Origin: Opitutaceae bacterium UBA4094
GTDB taxonomy: Bacteria > Verrucomicrobiota > Verrucomicrobiia > Opitutales > Opitutaceae
Direction: 5' to 3'
Length of the DNA stretch: 21,418 nt
NCBI GenBank assembly: GCA_002382525.1
Contig: DFYA01000108.1
Coordinates: forward strand, 6,837 to 28,254
Positions within the stretch are counted from its first letter, which is position 1. The number at the start of each line of letters is the position of its first letter. The notes below the pieces were generated by a model. That model was not told the DNA's origin and did no database searches. It saw only the letters and a list, made by a program, of their open reading frames with translations. Positions 1 to 8,626 of this stretch are shown piece after piece. Position numbers and translations under genes: made by a program.

Positions 1-2097
1 TTCGCCTTCGCGGCCGATGCACTCACGCCAGACCTTTTGCAGGAAGCGGTGCACGCCTTCGATGCCGTTTGGGTTCCACGGCTTCATTGCCTCTAGGGGA
101 CCGAGGAACATCAGGTAGAGGCGCAGCGTGTCGGTGCCGTGCGTAGCGATGATGTCGTCGGGGTTGACGGTGTTGCCGCGGCTCTTGGACATCTTTTCGC
201 CGTCTTCACCGAGGATTATGCCTTGGTGGAAGAGCTTGGTGAACGGCTCCGACTGCGGCACGACGCCGAGGTCGAAGAGCACCTTGTGCCAGAAGCGCGC
301 GTAGAGCAGGTGGAGCACCGCGTGTTCGGCGCCGCCCACGTAGAGATCGGGCACGCCCCAGTAGGCGAGGAGCTTGGGATCGGCGAAGGCGTGCTCGTTC
401 TGCGGATCCAGAAAACGCAGGTAATACCAGCAGGAGCCGGCCCATTGCGGCATGGTGTTGGTCTCCCGCCGGGCGCGTATCCACGTTTCACCTACCGGCT
501 TCGGATGCGAGGCGGGGACAGATTGGCCGGTGTTGAAATCGACCCAGACTTCGAGCCACTCGGTGACGTTGGCCAGTGGGCTCTCGCCGTTGCCGCTCGG
601 CAGGTAGGACTGCACGTCGGGCAACGTGAGGGGCAGCGCGGCGGCGGGCAGCGGGAGTGCATACCACGTGTCGCCCGTGGCGGCGTCGCGGTAGATAACC
701 GGCTCGGGCGGCAAATCGGCGGCGCGCGCGGCGGCGGCGCGTTGATAGTCGACCTCGGTCACCCAGAGCACCGGAAACGGCTCGCCCCAGTAACGTTGGC
801 GCGAGAAGAGCCAGTCGCGCAGCTTGAAGTTGACGGTGGCCTTGCCACGTCCGCGCGAGGCGAGGTCGGCGGTGATTTTCTTTTTGGCGTCGGCCCAGGG
901 GAGGCCGGTGTAGTCCTCGGAGTGGACGAGTTTGCCGTCGCCGGTGTAGGGGAGCTTGAGCGCGCCGCCGTTGGAGGCGTTGTCCTCGTGGTCGGGCTCG
1001 ATGACCTGGATGACGGGCAGGTGGAACTGTTGAGCGAACTCGAAGTCGCGTTCGTCGTGCGCGGGCACGGCCATGATCGCGCCGGTGCCGTAGCCCATGA
1101 GCACGTAGTCGGCGACCCAGACCGGGAGGCGCGCGCCGTTGACAGGATTGATGGCGAACGAGCCGGTGAAGACGCCGCTCTTGTCCTTGGCGAGGTCGGT
1201 GCGCTCGAGGTCGCTCTTGCCGGCGGTCTTCTTTTTGTAGGCCTCGACGGCGTCGCGTTGGGCGGGCGTGGTGAGGGCGTTGACCAGCGGGTGCTCGGGG
1301 GCGATCACCATATAGGTCGCGCCGAAAAGCGTGTCGGGGCGCGTGGTGAACACCTTCAGGTCGCCGAGGTGCGCCTCTTCAAGTTTGAAGAGAACTTCAG
1401 CGCCTTCGCTGCGGCCGATCCACGCCTCTTGCATGCGTTTGGTGGAGTCGGGCCAGTCAACGTCCTTCAGGTCCGCGAGCAGACGTTCGGCGTAAGCGGT
1501 GATACGGAGGACCCATTGGCGGAGGTTGCGGCGCTCGACCGGGAACCCGCCGACCTCGGACTTGCCGTCAACGACCTCTTCGTTGGCGAGCACGGTGCGC
1601 AGCTCGGGGCACCACCACACGGGACGTTCATCAACGTAGGCCAGGCCCTTCTTGAAGAGCTGGAGAAAGATCCACTGGGTCCACTTGAAATATTTCGGGT
1701 CGGTCGTGTCGACCTCGCGTTCCCAATCGTAGGAGAAGCCGAGGGCTTTGATCTGACGACGGAAGTTGGTGATGTTGTTTTGCGTGTTCGACGCGGGATG
1801 CGTGCCGGTCTTCACCGCGTGTTGTTCGGCGGGGAGGCCGAACGCATCCCAGCCGATCGGATGGAGAACGTTGAAGCCCTTGGCGCGTTTGTAGCGGGCG
1901 ATGATGTCGGTGCCCGTGTAGCCCTCGGGGTGGCCGATGTGCAGGCCCGCGCCGGACGGGTAGGGGAACATATCGAGCACGTAATATTTCGGCTTCGACG
2001 TGTCGTTCTCGGTGCGGAAGGAGCGATTGTTCGCCCAGAAGGTTTGCCAATGCGGCTCGATCTGGAGAAAGTCGTAATCTTTGCAATGCGTTGCCAT
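1..2097 (-). CDS. leuS: Leucyl-tRNA synthetase, N-terminal 699 residues (3' end beyond window)
   Basis: Class Ia aminoacyl-tRNA synthetase that charges tRNA-Leu with leucine in the cytoplasm. The reading frame is open from an ATG at 2097-2095 to the left edge of the window, with an in-frame stop (TGA, 2139-2137) just upstream, so the start is well bounded. The protein begins MATHCKDYDFLQIEPHWQ. The ATP-binding HIGH motif is in GLHIGHPEGY (HIGH at residues 53-56). The second signature, KMSKS, is at residues 635-639 (positions 195-181). That spacing is normal for the bacterial family, whose members have roughly 800-870 residues, so the tRNA-binding C-terminus lies outside the window. The start codon is head-to-head with the plus-strand protease gene, with only 3 bp between them, so the leuS promoter must lie inside that gene. 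No Shine-Dalgarno sequence is evident. Identification is secure; only the C-terminus is unseen. Confidence 0.97.
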   Translation of the reverse strand, partial: MATHCKDYDFLQIEPHWQTFWANNRSFRTENDTSKPKYYVLDMFPYPSGAGLHIGHPEGYTGTDIIARYKRAKGFNVLHPIGWDAFGLPAEQHAVKTGTHPASNTQNNITNFRRQIKALGFSYDWEREVDTTDPKYFKWTQWIFLQLFKKGLAYVDERPVWWCPELRTVLANEEVVDGKSEVGGFPVERRNLRQWVLRITAYAERLLADLKDVDWPDSTKRMQEAWIGRSEGAEVLFKLEEAHLGDLKVFTTRPDTLFGATYMVIAPEHPLVNALTTPAQRDAVEAYKKKTAGKSDLERTDLAKDKSGVFTGSFAINPVNGARLPVWVADYVLMGYGTGAIMAVPAHDERDFEFAQQFHLPVIQVIEPDHEDNASNGGALKLPYTGDGKLVHSEDYTGLPWADAKKKITADLASRGRGKATVNFKLRDWLFSRQRYWGEPFPVLWVTEVDYQRAAAARAADLPPEPVIYRDAATGDTWYALPLPAAALPLTLPDVQSYLPSGNGESPLANVTEWLEVWVDFNTGQSVPASHPKPVGETWIRARRETNTMPQWAGSCWYYLRFLDPQNEHAFADPKLLAYWGVPDLYVGGAEHAVLHLLYARFWHKVLFDLGVVPQSEPFTKLFHQGIILGEDGEKMSKSRGNTVNPDDIIATHGTDTLRLYLMFLGPLEAMKPWNPNGIEGVHRFLQKVWRECIGREGE

Positions 2098-2100
2098 CGG

Positions 2101-3471
2101 ATGAAACCCGCCACCGTGAAGGAATCGCCCACGCCGTCAATCACTCGCACTTTTACCCTGTTGGCCGTCGTGTTTTTCGCCGCCTGCGTTACGGCCGAGG
2201 CGGCCGTGTCGCGGGGATTTACCCACTTGCTTGACGCCGTCGTGCGCATCGACGTGCGCGACGAATCGTTTGAGGCCGGCGCGCGCCGCTTCACCGCCGG
2301 TATCGGCTCGGGGGTGATTATCTCGGCCGACGGGCTCATCCTTACCAACGCACACGTCGCGGGGCCGCGCTCGGTGGAGCTCTCGGTCACGTTGGCGAGT
2401 TTGGAACGCGTTAATGCCACGCTCGTCGGTTGGGATCACTGGACAGACCTCGCGCTGCTGCGGATCGACCTCGCCGAAGCGAAACGTCGAGGGCTCACGT
2501 TTACGCACGCGAAGTTTGGCGACTCGGACGCGTTGTTCCCCGGGCAAACCGTTTACGCGGTCGGCACGCCGCACGGGCTTACGCGCACGGTGACGCGCGG
2601 CATCATCTCCAATAATCGTCGTTACTTTGCGGATACACGCGGCGTAAAGGGTTACGAAACCGGTCTCTTTAACACCTGGCTGCAAACCGATGCCGCGATC
2701 AATCCGGGCAACTCCGGCGGCCCGCTCGTCGATGAAAAGGGCCGCGTCGTCGGCATCAACTCCCGCGGTTATCTGGGCGCCGACAACCTTGCGTTTGCGA
2801 TCCCGGCTAACATTGCCCAACGCGTGGTCGCCGATCTCAAGGGCGACGGGGAGATCGTGCGCAGCTACATCGGTATCGTTCCGGGCGCGCTGCTGGACCT
2901 CGAAGGGTTTTATTCCCTCAAGCAGAACACCGGACTGCTCATCAACAGCGTCGATCCGGGTTCTCCGGCGGCACGCGCCGGGCTGCGCGGCGGCGACATT
3001 GTGATGGCGATCAACGGTGAGCCGGTGGACGGGCGGTTTCCCGAGCAATTGCCGCCGATCTTGAACATCGTCGCGAGCCTGCCGGTCGGCGCGACCGTGG
3101 ACCTCGTCGTGAAACGCAACGACCAAACGCTCAATCCCGCCTTGGTGACCGAAAAACTCGAAAGCCGCCAGGGCGAGGAATGGGCGTTCGAAAAATGGGG
3201 CCTCACGGTGCGTAAAGTCTCGCGCGCCTACGCTCGTGAAAACCAACTCAGAGACGACATCGGTCTTCTCGTGATCGGCGTGCAACCCGGGTTTCCCGCT
3301 GCAGTCGCCGGGATCGATCGCGGTGACATCATCACCAAGATTAATCACGAAAGTATCGTGTCGTTGGAGGCCGCCAAGGCGCTGCATGCCGCCTTTGTCG
3401 AAAACCCCGCACCGACCTTGGTCGAGGCGGAGCGCAATCGCCGCGTGTCCCTCTACATCTTTAAGCCATGA
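2101..3471 (+). CDS. HtrA/DegP-type periplasmic serine protease with two PDZ domains
   Basis: Trypsin-like S1C protease (HtrA/Deg family) for envelope protein quality control. The start chosen is the ATG at 2101, giving 456 residues; an in-frame ATG at 2086 would add five residues. A basic N-terminus followed by a hydrophobic stretch (about residues 17-32) forms a Sec signal. Cys29 sits in a weak lipobox (FAAC), so a lipoprotein form is possible. The full catalytic triad is visible: His85 in LTNAHVAG, Asp116 in HWTDLALLRID and Ser205 in NPGNSGGPLV. Two PDZ domains follow, at about residues 285-365 (LLINSVDPGSPAARAGL) and 385-445 (GVQPGFPAAVAGI). The gene opens the operon and overlaps the next one by 4 nt (ATGA); that neighbour is a paralogue without the triad. 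Frame openness continues far upstream antisense to leuS, but that part is not coding. The exact orthology (DegP, DegQ or DegS) cannot be decided here. Confidence 0.93.
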   Translation: MKPATVKESPTPSITRTFTLLAVVFFAACVTAEAAVSRGFTHLLDAVVRIDVRDESFEAGARRFTAGIGSGVIISADGLILTNAHVAGPRSVELSVTLASLERVNATLVGWDHWTDLALLRIDLAEAKRRGLTFTHAKFGDSDALFPGQTVYAVGTPHGLTRTVTRGIISNNRRYFADTRGVKGYETGLFNTWLQTDAAINPGNSGGPLVDEKGRVVGINSRGYLGADNLAFAIPANIAQRVVADLKGDGEIVRSYIGIVPGALLDLEGFYSLKQNTGLLINSVDPGSPAARAGLRGGDIVMAINGEPVDGRFPEQLPPILNIVASLPVGATVDLVVKRNDQTLNPALVTEKLESRQGEEWAFEKWGLTVRKVSRAYARENQLRDDIGLLVIGVQPGFPAAVAGIDRGDIITKINHESIVSLEAAKALHAAFVENPAPTLVEAERNRRVSLYIFKP

Positions 3472-4904
3472 TTTCTTCACTCAGTCGCGTCAGGAATGGT
3501 TCTCGCGCTCTTCGTTTTCTGCTCGTCGCCGTCGGTTTAGCACTCGGGTCCGTCGAAGGTGCACAAGCCGGCGATCTTCCCGCGCTATTTAAGGAGCGGG
3601 TGAAATCGGTCGTCGCCGTGGAGTTCTTCACGGAGACGGAACTCGATCGTCGTCCGACCGTGACCGCCGCGCTGGTGGCTGACGCGAAGGGCACGCTGGT
3701 GCTGCCGCCCAACGTCATTAATCCTCAGATCCCGCCGGATAAGTTGAAGGACTTCCGCGTGTATCTTCCTGGGCGCCCGGTGAGCGAGTATTCAAGCGGT
3801 GAATACCTCGGCCAGGACCCGGTCAGCGGCTGGCATTTTGTGCGCGTCGGGGAGACGTTGCGCGCCGCGCTGTCGCCGGTGACGACGTTTGGCCTCCGTG
3901 CCGCGATGAACGAACCCGCGCTCGGCGAGGAATTCTGGGGCATCGGCCTGCGCGGCAAAGACGAGGATTTCACGCCCTATTTTTTGGCGAATCGCATCTC
4001 TCATGTGCAGTCGTTGCCCGAGCGCACGGCGATCGCGTTGGGCGAGGTCGCGGCGCCGGGTTTACCGGTGTTTGATCGCGCGGGCGCGTTCGCCGGCGTG
4101 GCGATCGGTGGGTTTGGGCAGACCTTTGTCCAGTATTCGCACAAGGACCGCGGGCTCCCCGTGATGCTGCTCAACATGGAGGAGAGCGCGGTGTTTCAAC
4201 TCGCGGCGGACGTGGCGTCATGGCTCGAGCGCGTGCCGGCGGATGTTTCCGGGCGGCCGATCAGCTGGCTCGGCGCCTATGGACTCGAACCGATGGACCC
4301 GGAGGTCGCCGCGTTTTTGAAGTTGGGGGACCAGTCGGGTAGTGTCGTGAGCGAAGTCCTCGAAGGCAGCCCCGCTGAGGCCGCCGGTTTGCAGCCGCGC
4401 GACATCATTCTCGCGGTGGACGGGCAACCGCTGCCGCGCTTCAAACCCGATCGGGTGGTGGTCACGCATCTCGAACGGCAGCTGGGTTACCGCCAGCCCG
4501 GAGAGGACGTGGCGCTCACCGTGTTGCGCGGCACGGAGCGCGTGGAGATCAAAGCGAGGCTCGCGGACCAACCGCGTTTGCTGCGCGAAGCGGATCGCAC
4601 CTACTTCGACAAACTGGGTTTCACCGCGCGGGAGTTTGTTTATGGCGACGGCGTCGTTCGCCGCGTGAAGATGGCCGATCATCAGGGAGTGATCGCGCAC
4701 TTCGTAAAACAGAGCGGTCCGGCCGGCACTGCCGGGCTCCGGCCCGACGATTGGATTCGCGAGGTCGATGGCGTGGAAGTGAAGACCTACGCGGAGGCCG
4801 TCGAGAAATTGGCCGCGATCGAGTCGAACGCGTTGCGTAGCGAGTTCGTGCTGCTCACCAGCCGCAATGGCGAGACCGCCGTGTTGCGCGTTAAACTCAG
4901 ATAA
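3468..4904 (+). CDS. Catalytically dead HtrA-like protein with two PDZ domains
   Basis: This 478-residue protein has a signal peptide (hydrophobic core about residues 15-34), a degenerate trypsin-like domain and two PDZ domains (about residues 270-355, around SEVLEGSPAEAAGLQPRDI; and 395-478, around VKQSGPAGTAGLRPDDW). Aligned by eye to the upstream protease, spacing around the triad is conserved but all three residues are replaced. His becomes Asn82 (LPPNVI), Asp becomes Gly121 (GQDPVSGWHFVRV against GWDHWTDLALLRI) and Ser becomes Pro197 (AAPGLPVFDRAG against GNSGGPLVDEKG). It therefore cannot be a serine protease by the usual mechanism. Its start overlaps the stop of the active paralogue (ATGA), implying translational coupling and a tandem duplication. 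A role as scaffold, substrate-binding subunit or regulator of the active HtrA is an inference. The reading frame is intact over its whole length, so this is not a decaying pseudogene. Confidence 0.85.
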   Translation: MISSLSRVRNGSRALRFLLVAVGLALGSVEGAQAGDLPALFKERVKSVVAVEFFTETELDRRPTVTAALVADAKGTLVLPPNVINPQIPPDKLKDFRVYLPGRPVSEYSSGEYLGQDPVSGWHFVRVGETLRAALSPVTTFGLRAAMNEPALGEEFWGIGLRGKDEDFTPYFLANRISHVQSLPERTAIALGEVAAPGLPVFDRAGAFAGVAIGGFGQTFVQYSHKDRGLPVMLLNMEESAVFQLAADVASWLERVPADVSGRPISWLGAYGLEPMDPEVAAFLKLGDQSGSVVSEVLEGSPAEAAGLQPRDIILAVDGQPLPRFKPDRVVVTHLERQLGYRQPGEDVALTVLRGTERVEIKARLADQPRLLREADRTYFDKLGFTAREFVYGDGVVRRVKMADHQGVIAHFVKQSGPAGTAGLRPDDWIREVDGVEVKTYAEAVEKLAAIESNALRSEFVLLTSRNGETAVLRVKLR

Positions 4905-4948
4905 ATCTGGAAAGAACCTTTCGTATACAACACCCAGCAGCCCATCTC

Positions 4949-5545
4949 ATGTTTACAGGCATCGTTGAAGAAACCGGAAAGGTCGTCGCATTCACGCAAG
5001 GCGGCGATTCATGGAAACTCCAGATCGCGGCCGACGTCGCGCTGCGGGACTGCGCACTGGGCGACAGCATCGCGGTCAACGGCTGTTGTCTCACCGTGAC
5101 GCGGTTTGATGCACAACACGTGTGGTTCGACGTGCTCGAGGAGACGCGGCGGCTCACCAATTTTTCCGCGCTCGCACCGGGAGCGGCGGTGAACTTGGAG
5201 CGCGCGTTGCGTTTTGGCGGGAAGATCGGCGGGCACTTTGTCACCGGTCACGTGGACGGACTTGGTGTCATCGAGACGTTCGAACCGCGCGGAAACGATC
5301 ATTACCTGCGCGTAAAAGCGCCGGTGGGGCAGGGGCGTTACCTCATCCATAAAGGCAGCATCACGATCGACGGCATATCGCTCACGGTCGCCGAAGTGGC
5401 GAGCGATGCGTTTGCGGTGTGGATCATCCCAACAACCATACAAGTCACTAACTTGCGTGAAAAGCGCGCCGGCGCGGCGGTCAATTTGGAATTCGACTTG
5501 CTCGGAAAGTATGTCGAAAAGCTCGCTCTCCCTCACCTCAGCTGA
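4949..5545 (+). CDS. ribE: Riboflavin synthase alpha subunit
   Basis: Catalyses dismutation of two 6,7-dimethyl-8-ribityllumazine molecules to riboflavin, the last step of the riboflavin pathway, in the cytoplasm. The 198-residue length and the start MFTGIVEETG are diagnostic. The protein consists of two homologous lumazine-binding barrels. The first covers about residues 1-95 (with DSIAVNGCCLTV). The second covers about residues 96-190 and begins at GGHFVTGHVDG, repeating the pattern with GSITIDGISLTV. The C-terminal helix includes LLGKYVEKL, as expected for the trimerisation helix. It lies 44 nt after the dead HtrA gene and 11 nt before the uracil glycosylase gene. No other rib genes and no FMN riboswitch are visible in the short gap. 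The symbol ribE is also written ribC or risA in other genomes. Confidence 0.96.
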   Translation: MFTGIVEETGKVVAFTQGGDSWKLQIAADVALRDCALGDSIAVNGCCLTVTRFDAQHVWFDVLEETRRLTNFSALAPGAAVNLERALRFGGKIGGHFVTGHVDGLGVIETFEPRGNDHYLRVKAPVGQGRYLIHKGSITIDGISLTVAEVASDAFAVWIIPTTIQVTNLREKRAGAAVNLEFDLLGKYVEKLALPHLS

Positions 5546-5556
5546 CCCTTGGATTT

Positions 5557-6534
5557 ATGCGCGCCGCGCTCAACGCACTGACCGACGAATTGAAGCGCCT
5601 GAAATCCACAGGCGTGACGTCGGTTGCCGTGTCTGCGGAAAGCATCGCGGCGTTGCGCAAAGTCGTCGCGGCGCGCGCACGCACATCTGAAAACACGGGT
5701 GCTTCCGGAAACGGCGCGCCGGCGGATCGCGCCCTTGCTGCGCCGAGCGTCGCGTCGTCGGCCTCGCCGGCTCCGGTGCCTGCGTCTTCGCTCACGCGCA
5801 CGAAACCCGCCGCGAAACCCGTAGCGGAACCCGCGCGTATGCTGCCGCCGCCTCCGGTGGTCGCGTTGCCAGAGGGCGACAAGGCGACGCGTTGGGCAGC
5901 GTTGCGCGACTTGGTGTTGAACCACCCGGTGTGCCTCAAGAACGTGCGCCCCGGAAAAAAGGTGGTGCTGGGCGTCGGTTCGCTCGACGCGAAAATCATG
6001 GTCGTCGGCGAGGCTCCGGGTGCGGATGAAGAGGTGCAGGGCGAGCCCTTTGTCGGCCCGGCGGGGCAACTGCTCACCAAGATGATTCAGGCGATGGGCG
6101 TGAAGCGGGAGGATGTTTACATCGGCAACATCATGAACTGGCGGCCACAGCTTCCGACGCCCGAGGGTGTGGAGCAGGTGGGCAACCGCGAGCCGACGCC
6201 CGAGGAGATGGCGTTTTGCGTGCCCTTTCTCAAGGCGCAGGTCGACATCGTCCAACCCGAGTTGATCGTCGCGGTGGGTTCGACGGCGGCGAAAGGGCTG
6301 CTCGGTGCTGACAGCTTTAAGACGCTCGGCCAAGTGCGCGGGCAGTGGAAACAATTTTCGGGAAAGCCGGTCCTCGTGACCTACCATCCCAGCTATCTTC
6401 TTCGCCAAGAAGCCTCCGGACCAGCTGCCGCCCGCAAGGCGAAACGCGCGACTTGGGAGGACCTTCTCATGGTGATGGAGAAGGCGGGGCTGCCGATCTC
6501 GGAAAAACAACGCGGCTACTTTCTGGAAAAATGA
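5557..6534 (+). CDS. Uracil-DNA glycosylase, family-4-like, with reduced Fe-S cysteine set
   Basis: Excises uracil from DNA to start base-excision repair. This 325-residue protein has a helical N-terminus (about 1-40), an Ala/Pro-rich linker (about 41-105) and a catalytic domain (about 110-310). Family-4 motif A is GEAPGADEE (residues 151-159), followed by QGEPFVGPAGQLL. The motif with the catalytic-site histidine is TYHPSYLLR (His277). Canonical family-4 enzymes bind a 4Fe-4S cluster with four cysteines. Here only Cys126 (HPVC) and Cys221 (MAFCVPF) remain; the first cysteine is replaced by His123 and the third by Trp195 in NIMNWRPQ. An insertion (about residues 199-210) precedes the PTPEE segment. 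The start is 11 nt after ribE, and the stop overlaps the opgG start (ATGA). Glycosylase identity is firm; presence of the cluster and exact base specificity are uncertain. Confidence 0.9.
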   Translation: MRAALNALTDELKRLKSTGVTSVAVSAESIAALRKVVAARARTSENTGASGNGAPADRALAAPSVASSASPAPVPASSLTRTKPAAKPVAEPARMLPPPPVVALPEGDKATRWAALRDLVLNHPVCLKNVRPGKKVVLGVGSLDAKIMVVGEAPGADEEVQGEPFVGPAGQLLTKMIQAMGVKREDVYIGNIMNWRPQLPTPEGVEQVGNREPTPEEMAFCVPFLKAQVDIVQPELIVAVGSTAAKGLLGADSFKTLGQVRGQWKQFSGKPVLVTYHPSYLLRQEASGPAAARKAKRATWEDLLMVMEKAGLPISEKQRGYFLEK

Positions 6535-8045
6535 AACATCTTCTTCTCTTGGGGCTCACGCTCTTGGCAACCGGCGCGGTCGTGCGCGCGAACGACGCGC
6601 CCTTCGACTTCGAGGTGCTCCAGTTCCGCGCGAAGAGCCTCGCCGCCCAGCCTTATGCCGATCGCCCCAGTCGCGTGCCGGACTCGCTGCGCAGAATCTC
6701 CTACGATCAATATCGCGACCTCCGCTTCAATCCGGAGCTGTCGTGGTGGCGACGCGAGCAGCTTCCTTTTCACCTCCAGTTTTTCCACCCTGGATTCATC
6801 TATCACCACACGGTTCAACTCAACGAGGTGATCGACGGAAAGGAGCAGCCGATCAATTACGACCGTCGCTTGTTCAACTTCGGGCAAACCAAGTCGCTGG
6901 GTTCACTTCCCAAGGACATGGGATTCACCGGATTTCGCGTTCATTACCCGCTCAATAATCCCGACTACCACGACGAACTCGCGGTATTTCAGGGCGCGAG
7001 CTACTTCCGCGCTCTGGGCAAAGCGATGCGCTACGGCATCTCCGCACGCGGTCTCGCGTTGAATACCGCCGAACCCGACGGCGAAGAGTTTCCGGTTTTC
7101 GAAGAGTTTTGGGTCGAGCGTCCCGAGCAAAAGGCATCGCGCGTCACCGTGTATGCATTGATGGACAGCCGCAGTGTTACCGGTGCGTTTCGTTTTATCA
7201 TCACGCCCGGCGACGCGACTGTGATGGAAGTGAAGAGCGCGATTTACCGTCGCAAGGATGTCGCCGTGTTCGGAGTTGCTCCGCTCACCAGTATGTTCTG
7301 GTTCGGCGAAACCACCTCTAATCAATACGAAGACCTACGCCCCGAGGTGCACGACTCCGATGGTCTGCTCATGCACCGCGGCAACAACGAGTGGATCTGG
7401 CGTCCGCTCTCCAATCCAAAGGCCGTGCGCGTGGCCGCCTTTGCCGACGAGAACCCGAAAGGCTTTGGATTGATCCAACGCGACCGCCGGTTCGAGTCCT
7501 ACGAGGATCTCGAGGCGCATTACCATGAGCGTCCGAGCCTGTGGGTGGAGCCGATCGGTGAATGGGGACCGGGCGACGTGCGCTTGTTTGAGTTGCCTAC
7601 GCCGGATGAAACGCAGGACAACATCGTCGCATTTTGGGTGCCGAAGACCCTGCCTCCACTGGGTGAACCGCTGCTCCTCGACTACAGACTTCACTGGTTC
7701 ATGGAAGGCAAGGGGGGCCGCACGCCGCCCGCCGGTTACGTGACGTCCACCCGCATCGGACGTTCGGCGACGCATGAGCCGGAGCTCGTCCGTTTCTGGG
7801 TCGACGTGACCGGTCGCTATTTAGCCGCACAAAAATCGATCCCCGAGGTCGCCGCCGACATCTCGGTCGGCGAAGGCGCGACACTCATCCATCAAAGCCT
7901 CGAAAAGAACCCGTATAACGGCAGCTGGCGCATAGCGTTTGCCATCAAGCCAGATGGCAGCGGACGGCCGGTGGAACTCCGTTGCTTCCTAAAAAGGCCG
8001 CCCCATATCCTCACGGAAACATGGAGCTATCTGTGGAATCCGTAG
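6531..8045 (+). CDS. opgG: Glucan biosynthesis protein G (periplasmic OpgG/MdoG)
   Basis: Periplasmic protein needed for synthesis or processing of osmoregulated periplasmic glucans; the OpgG/OpgD family is now classed as GH186 beta-1,2-glucan-active enzymes. The start is the ATG at 6531 (MKHLLLLGLTLL), overlapping the glycosylase stop by 4 nt. This gives a clear signal peptide (about residues 1-21) and 504 residues, close to the 511 of the E. coli protein. Conserved family blocks include the FDFEVLQFRAKSLA start, QLPFHLQFFHPG, PLNNPDYHDEL, GQTKSLGSLP, and the region QRDRRFESYEDLEAHY (from residue 316) followed by RPSLWVEPIGEWG and LPTPDETQDNIVAFW. The acid residues in that last region are the likely active site; assignment of the exact catalytic Asp is inference. 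Two genes downstream lies opgH, the membrane glucan synthase partner. The 3' end overlaps the next gene by 25 nt. Confidence 0.95.
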   Translation: MKHLLLLGLTLLATGAVVRANDAPFDFEVLQFRAKSLAAQPYADRPSRVPDSLRRISYDQYRDLRFNPELSWWRREQLPFHLQFFHPGFIYHHTVQLNEVIDGKEQPINYDRRLFNFGQTKSLGSLPKDMGFTGFRVHYPLNNPDYHDELAVFQGASYFRALGKAMRYGISARGLALNTAEPDGEEFPVFEEFWVERPEQKASRVTVYALMDSRSVTGAFRFIITPGDATVMEVKSAIYRRKDVAVFGVAPLTSMFWFGETTSNQYEDLRPEVHDSDGLLMHRGNNEWIWRPLSNPKAVRVAAFADENPKGFGLIQRDRRFESYEDLEAHYHERPSLWVEPIGEWGPGDVRLFELPTPDETQDNIVAFWVPKTLPPLGEPLLLDYRLHWFMEGKGGRTPPAGYVTSTRIGRSATHEPELVRFWVDVTGRYLAAQKSIPEVAADISVGEGATLIHQSLEKNPYNGSWRIAFAIKPDGSGRPVELRCFLKRPPHILTETWSYLWNP

Positions 8046-8620
8046 AGGGGCATCTGGCTACGTTTCGTCCCCGCACGGGGACGATGGAGGCGTGGAACGC
8101 CGCATATGTGCGCACAGAGGACTACCTGCGCGCGCACCGTATCCATAATCGACTACACCAAAGCCGACTTATCCAGGCGGTGCTGGAGCGCGCCGCGCGC
8201 CGCCATGCCGAGAACCCCGCGCTCGATCCCACCACGCTGGCGGCCGAGGAAATGGAGCGCATGATGGACGAGTGGTTCGCCGAGGTGCTCAACGTAAAGA
8301 ACGTGCCGCACGACCGCATCGCCATTGAGGGCCGCGTCGCGTTGCTGTTGTGCGACGGCCCGCAGAAGTGGCCGTATGCCTTTCTCGACAAACGTTCGCC
8401 CGCCGACGAGTTCAACCAGGCGATGCGTTCCAGCTCGATCAAAGCCGGCCCCGACATGGCGGTTTCGAGCATGGTGCCGCGCGAGATCGATCTCGGCCTC
8501 ATCACCGAGGCGGCCGGTGAGACGCTGGAGCGCATCGAGCGCTGGCCGGTGCTCCGCGTCGCATTGTTGTGGGCGCTATTTCTCGGAGCGCTGCTGGGCA
8601 TCTTTTACGTGACTCGCTAA
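8021..8620 (+). CDS. Uncharacterised protein with one C-terminal membrane segment, between opgG and opgH
   Basis: I do not recognise this family. The preferred start is the ATG at 8021 (MELSVESVEGHLATF), inside the end of opgG, giving 199 residues; a TTG at 7982 is in frame but less likely. The body is mostly charged and probably helical (about residues 20-165). The C-terminus has one hydrophobic segment (about residues 173-196, around RVALLWALFLGALLGIF) ending in TR, so the protein looks tail-anchored with the bulk in the cytoplasm. It overlaps opgG by 25 nt and ends 6 nt before opgH, so it is very likely made together with the glucan machinery. The downstream OpgH lacks the long cytoplasmic N-terminal region known from E. 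coli, and the length and SSMVP segment of this protein faintly recall that region. It may be a detached equivalent. This is inference, with no clear homology by eye. Confidence 0.75.
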   Translation: MELSVESVEGHLATFRPRTGTMEAWNAAYVRTEDYLRAHRIHNRLHQSRLIQAVLERAARRHAENPALDPTTLAAEEMERMMDEWFAEVLNVKNVPHDRIAIEGRVALLLCDGPQKWPYAFLDKRSPADEFNQAMRSSSIKAGPDMAVSSMVPREIDLGLITEAAGETLERIERWPVLRVALLWALFLGALLGIFYVTR

Positions 8621-8626
8621 ACGCGC

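Noticed and set aside
139..2100. Plus-strand frame open for 654 codons before the HtrA start
   Set aside because: It is antisense to leuS, which has both class I synthetase signatures. The translation is low-complexity in Gly/Val/Glu and matches no family; long antisense frames are common at this GC content.
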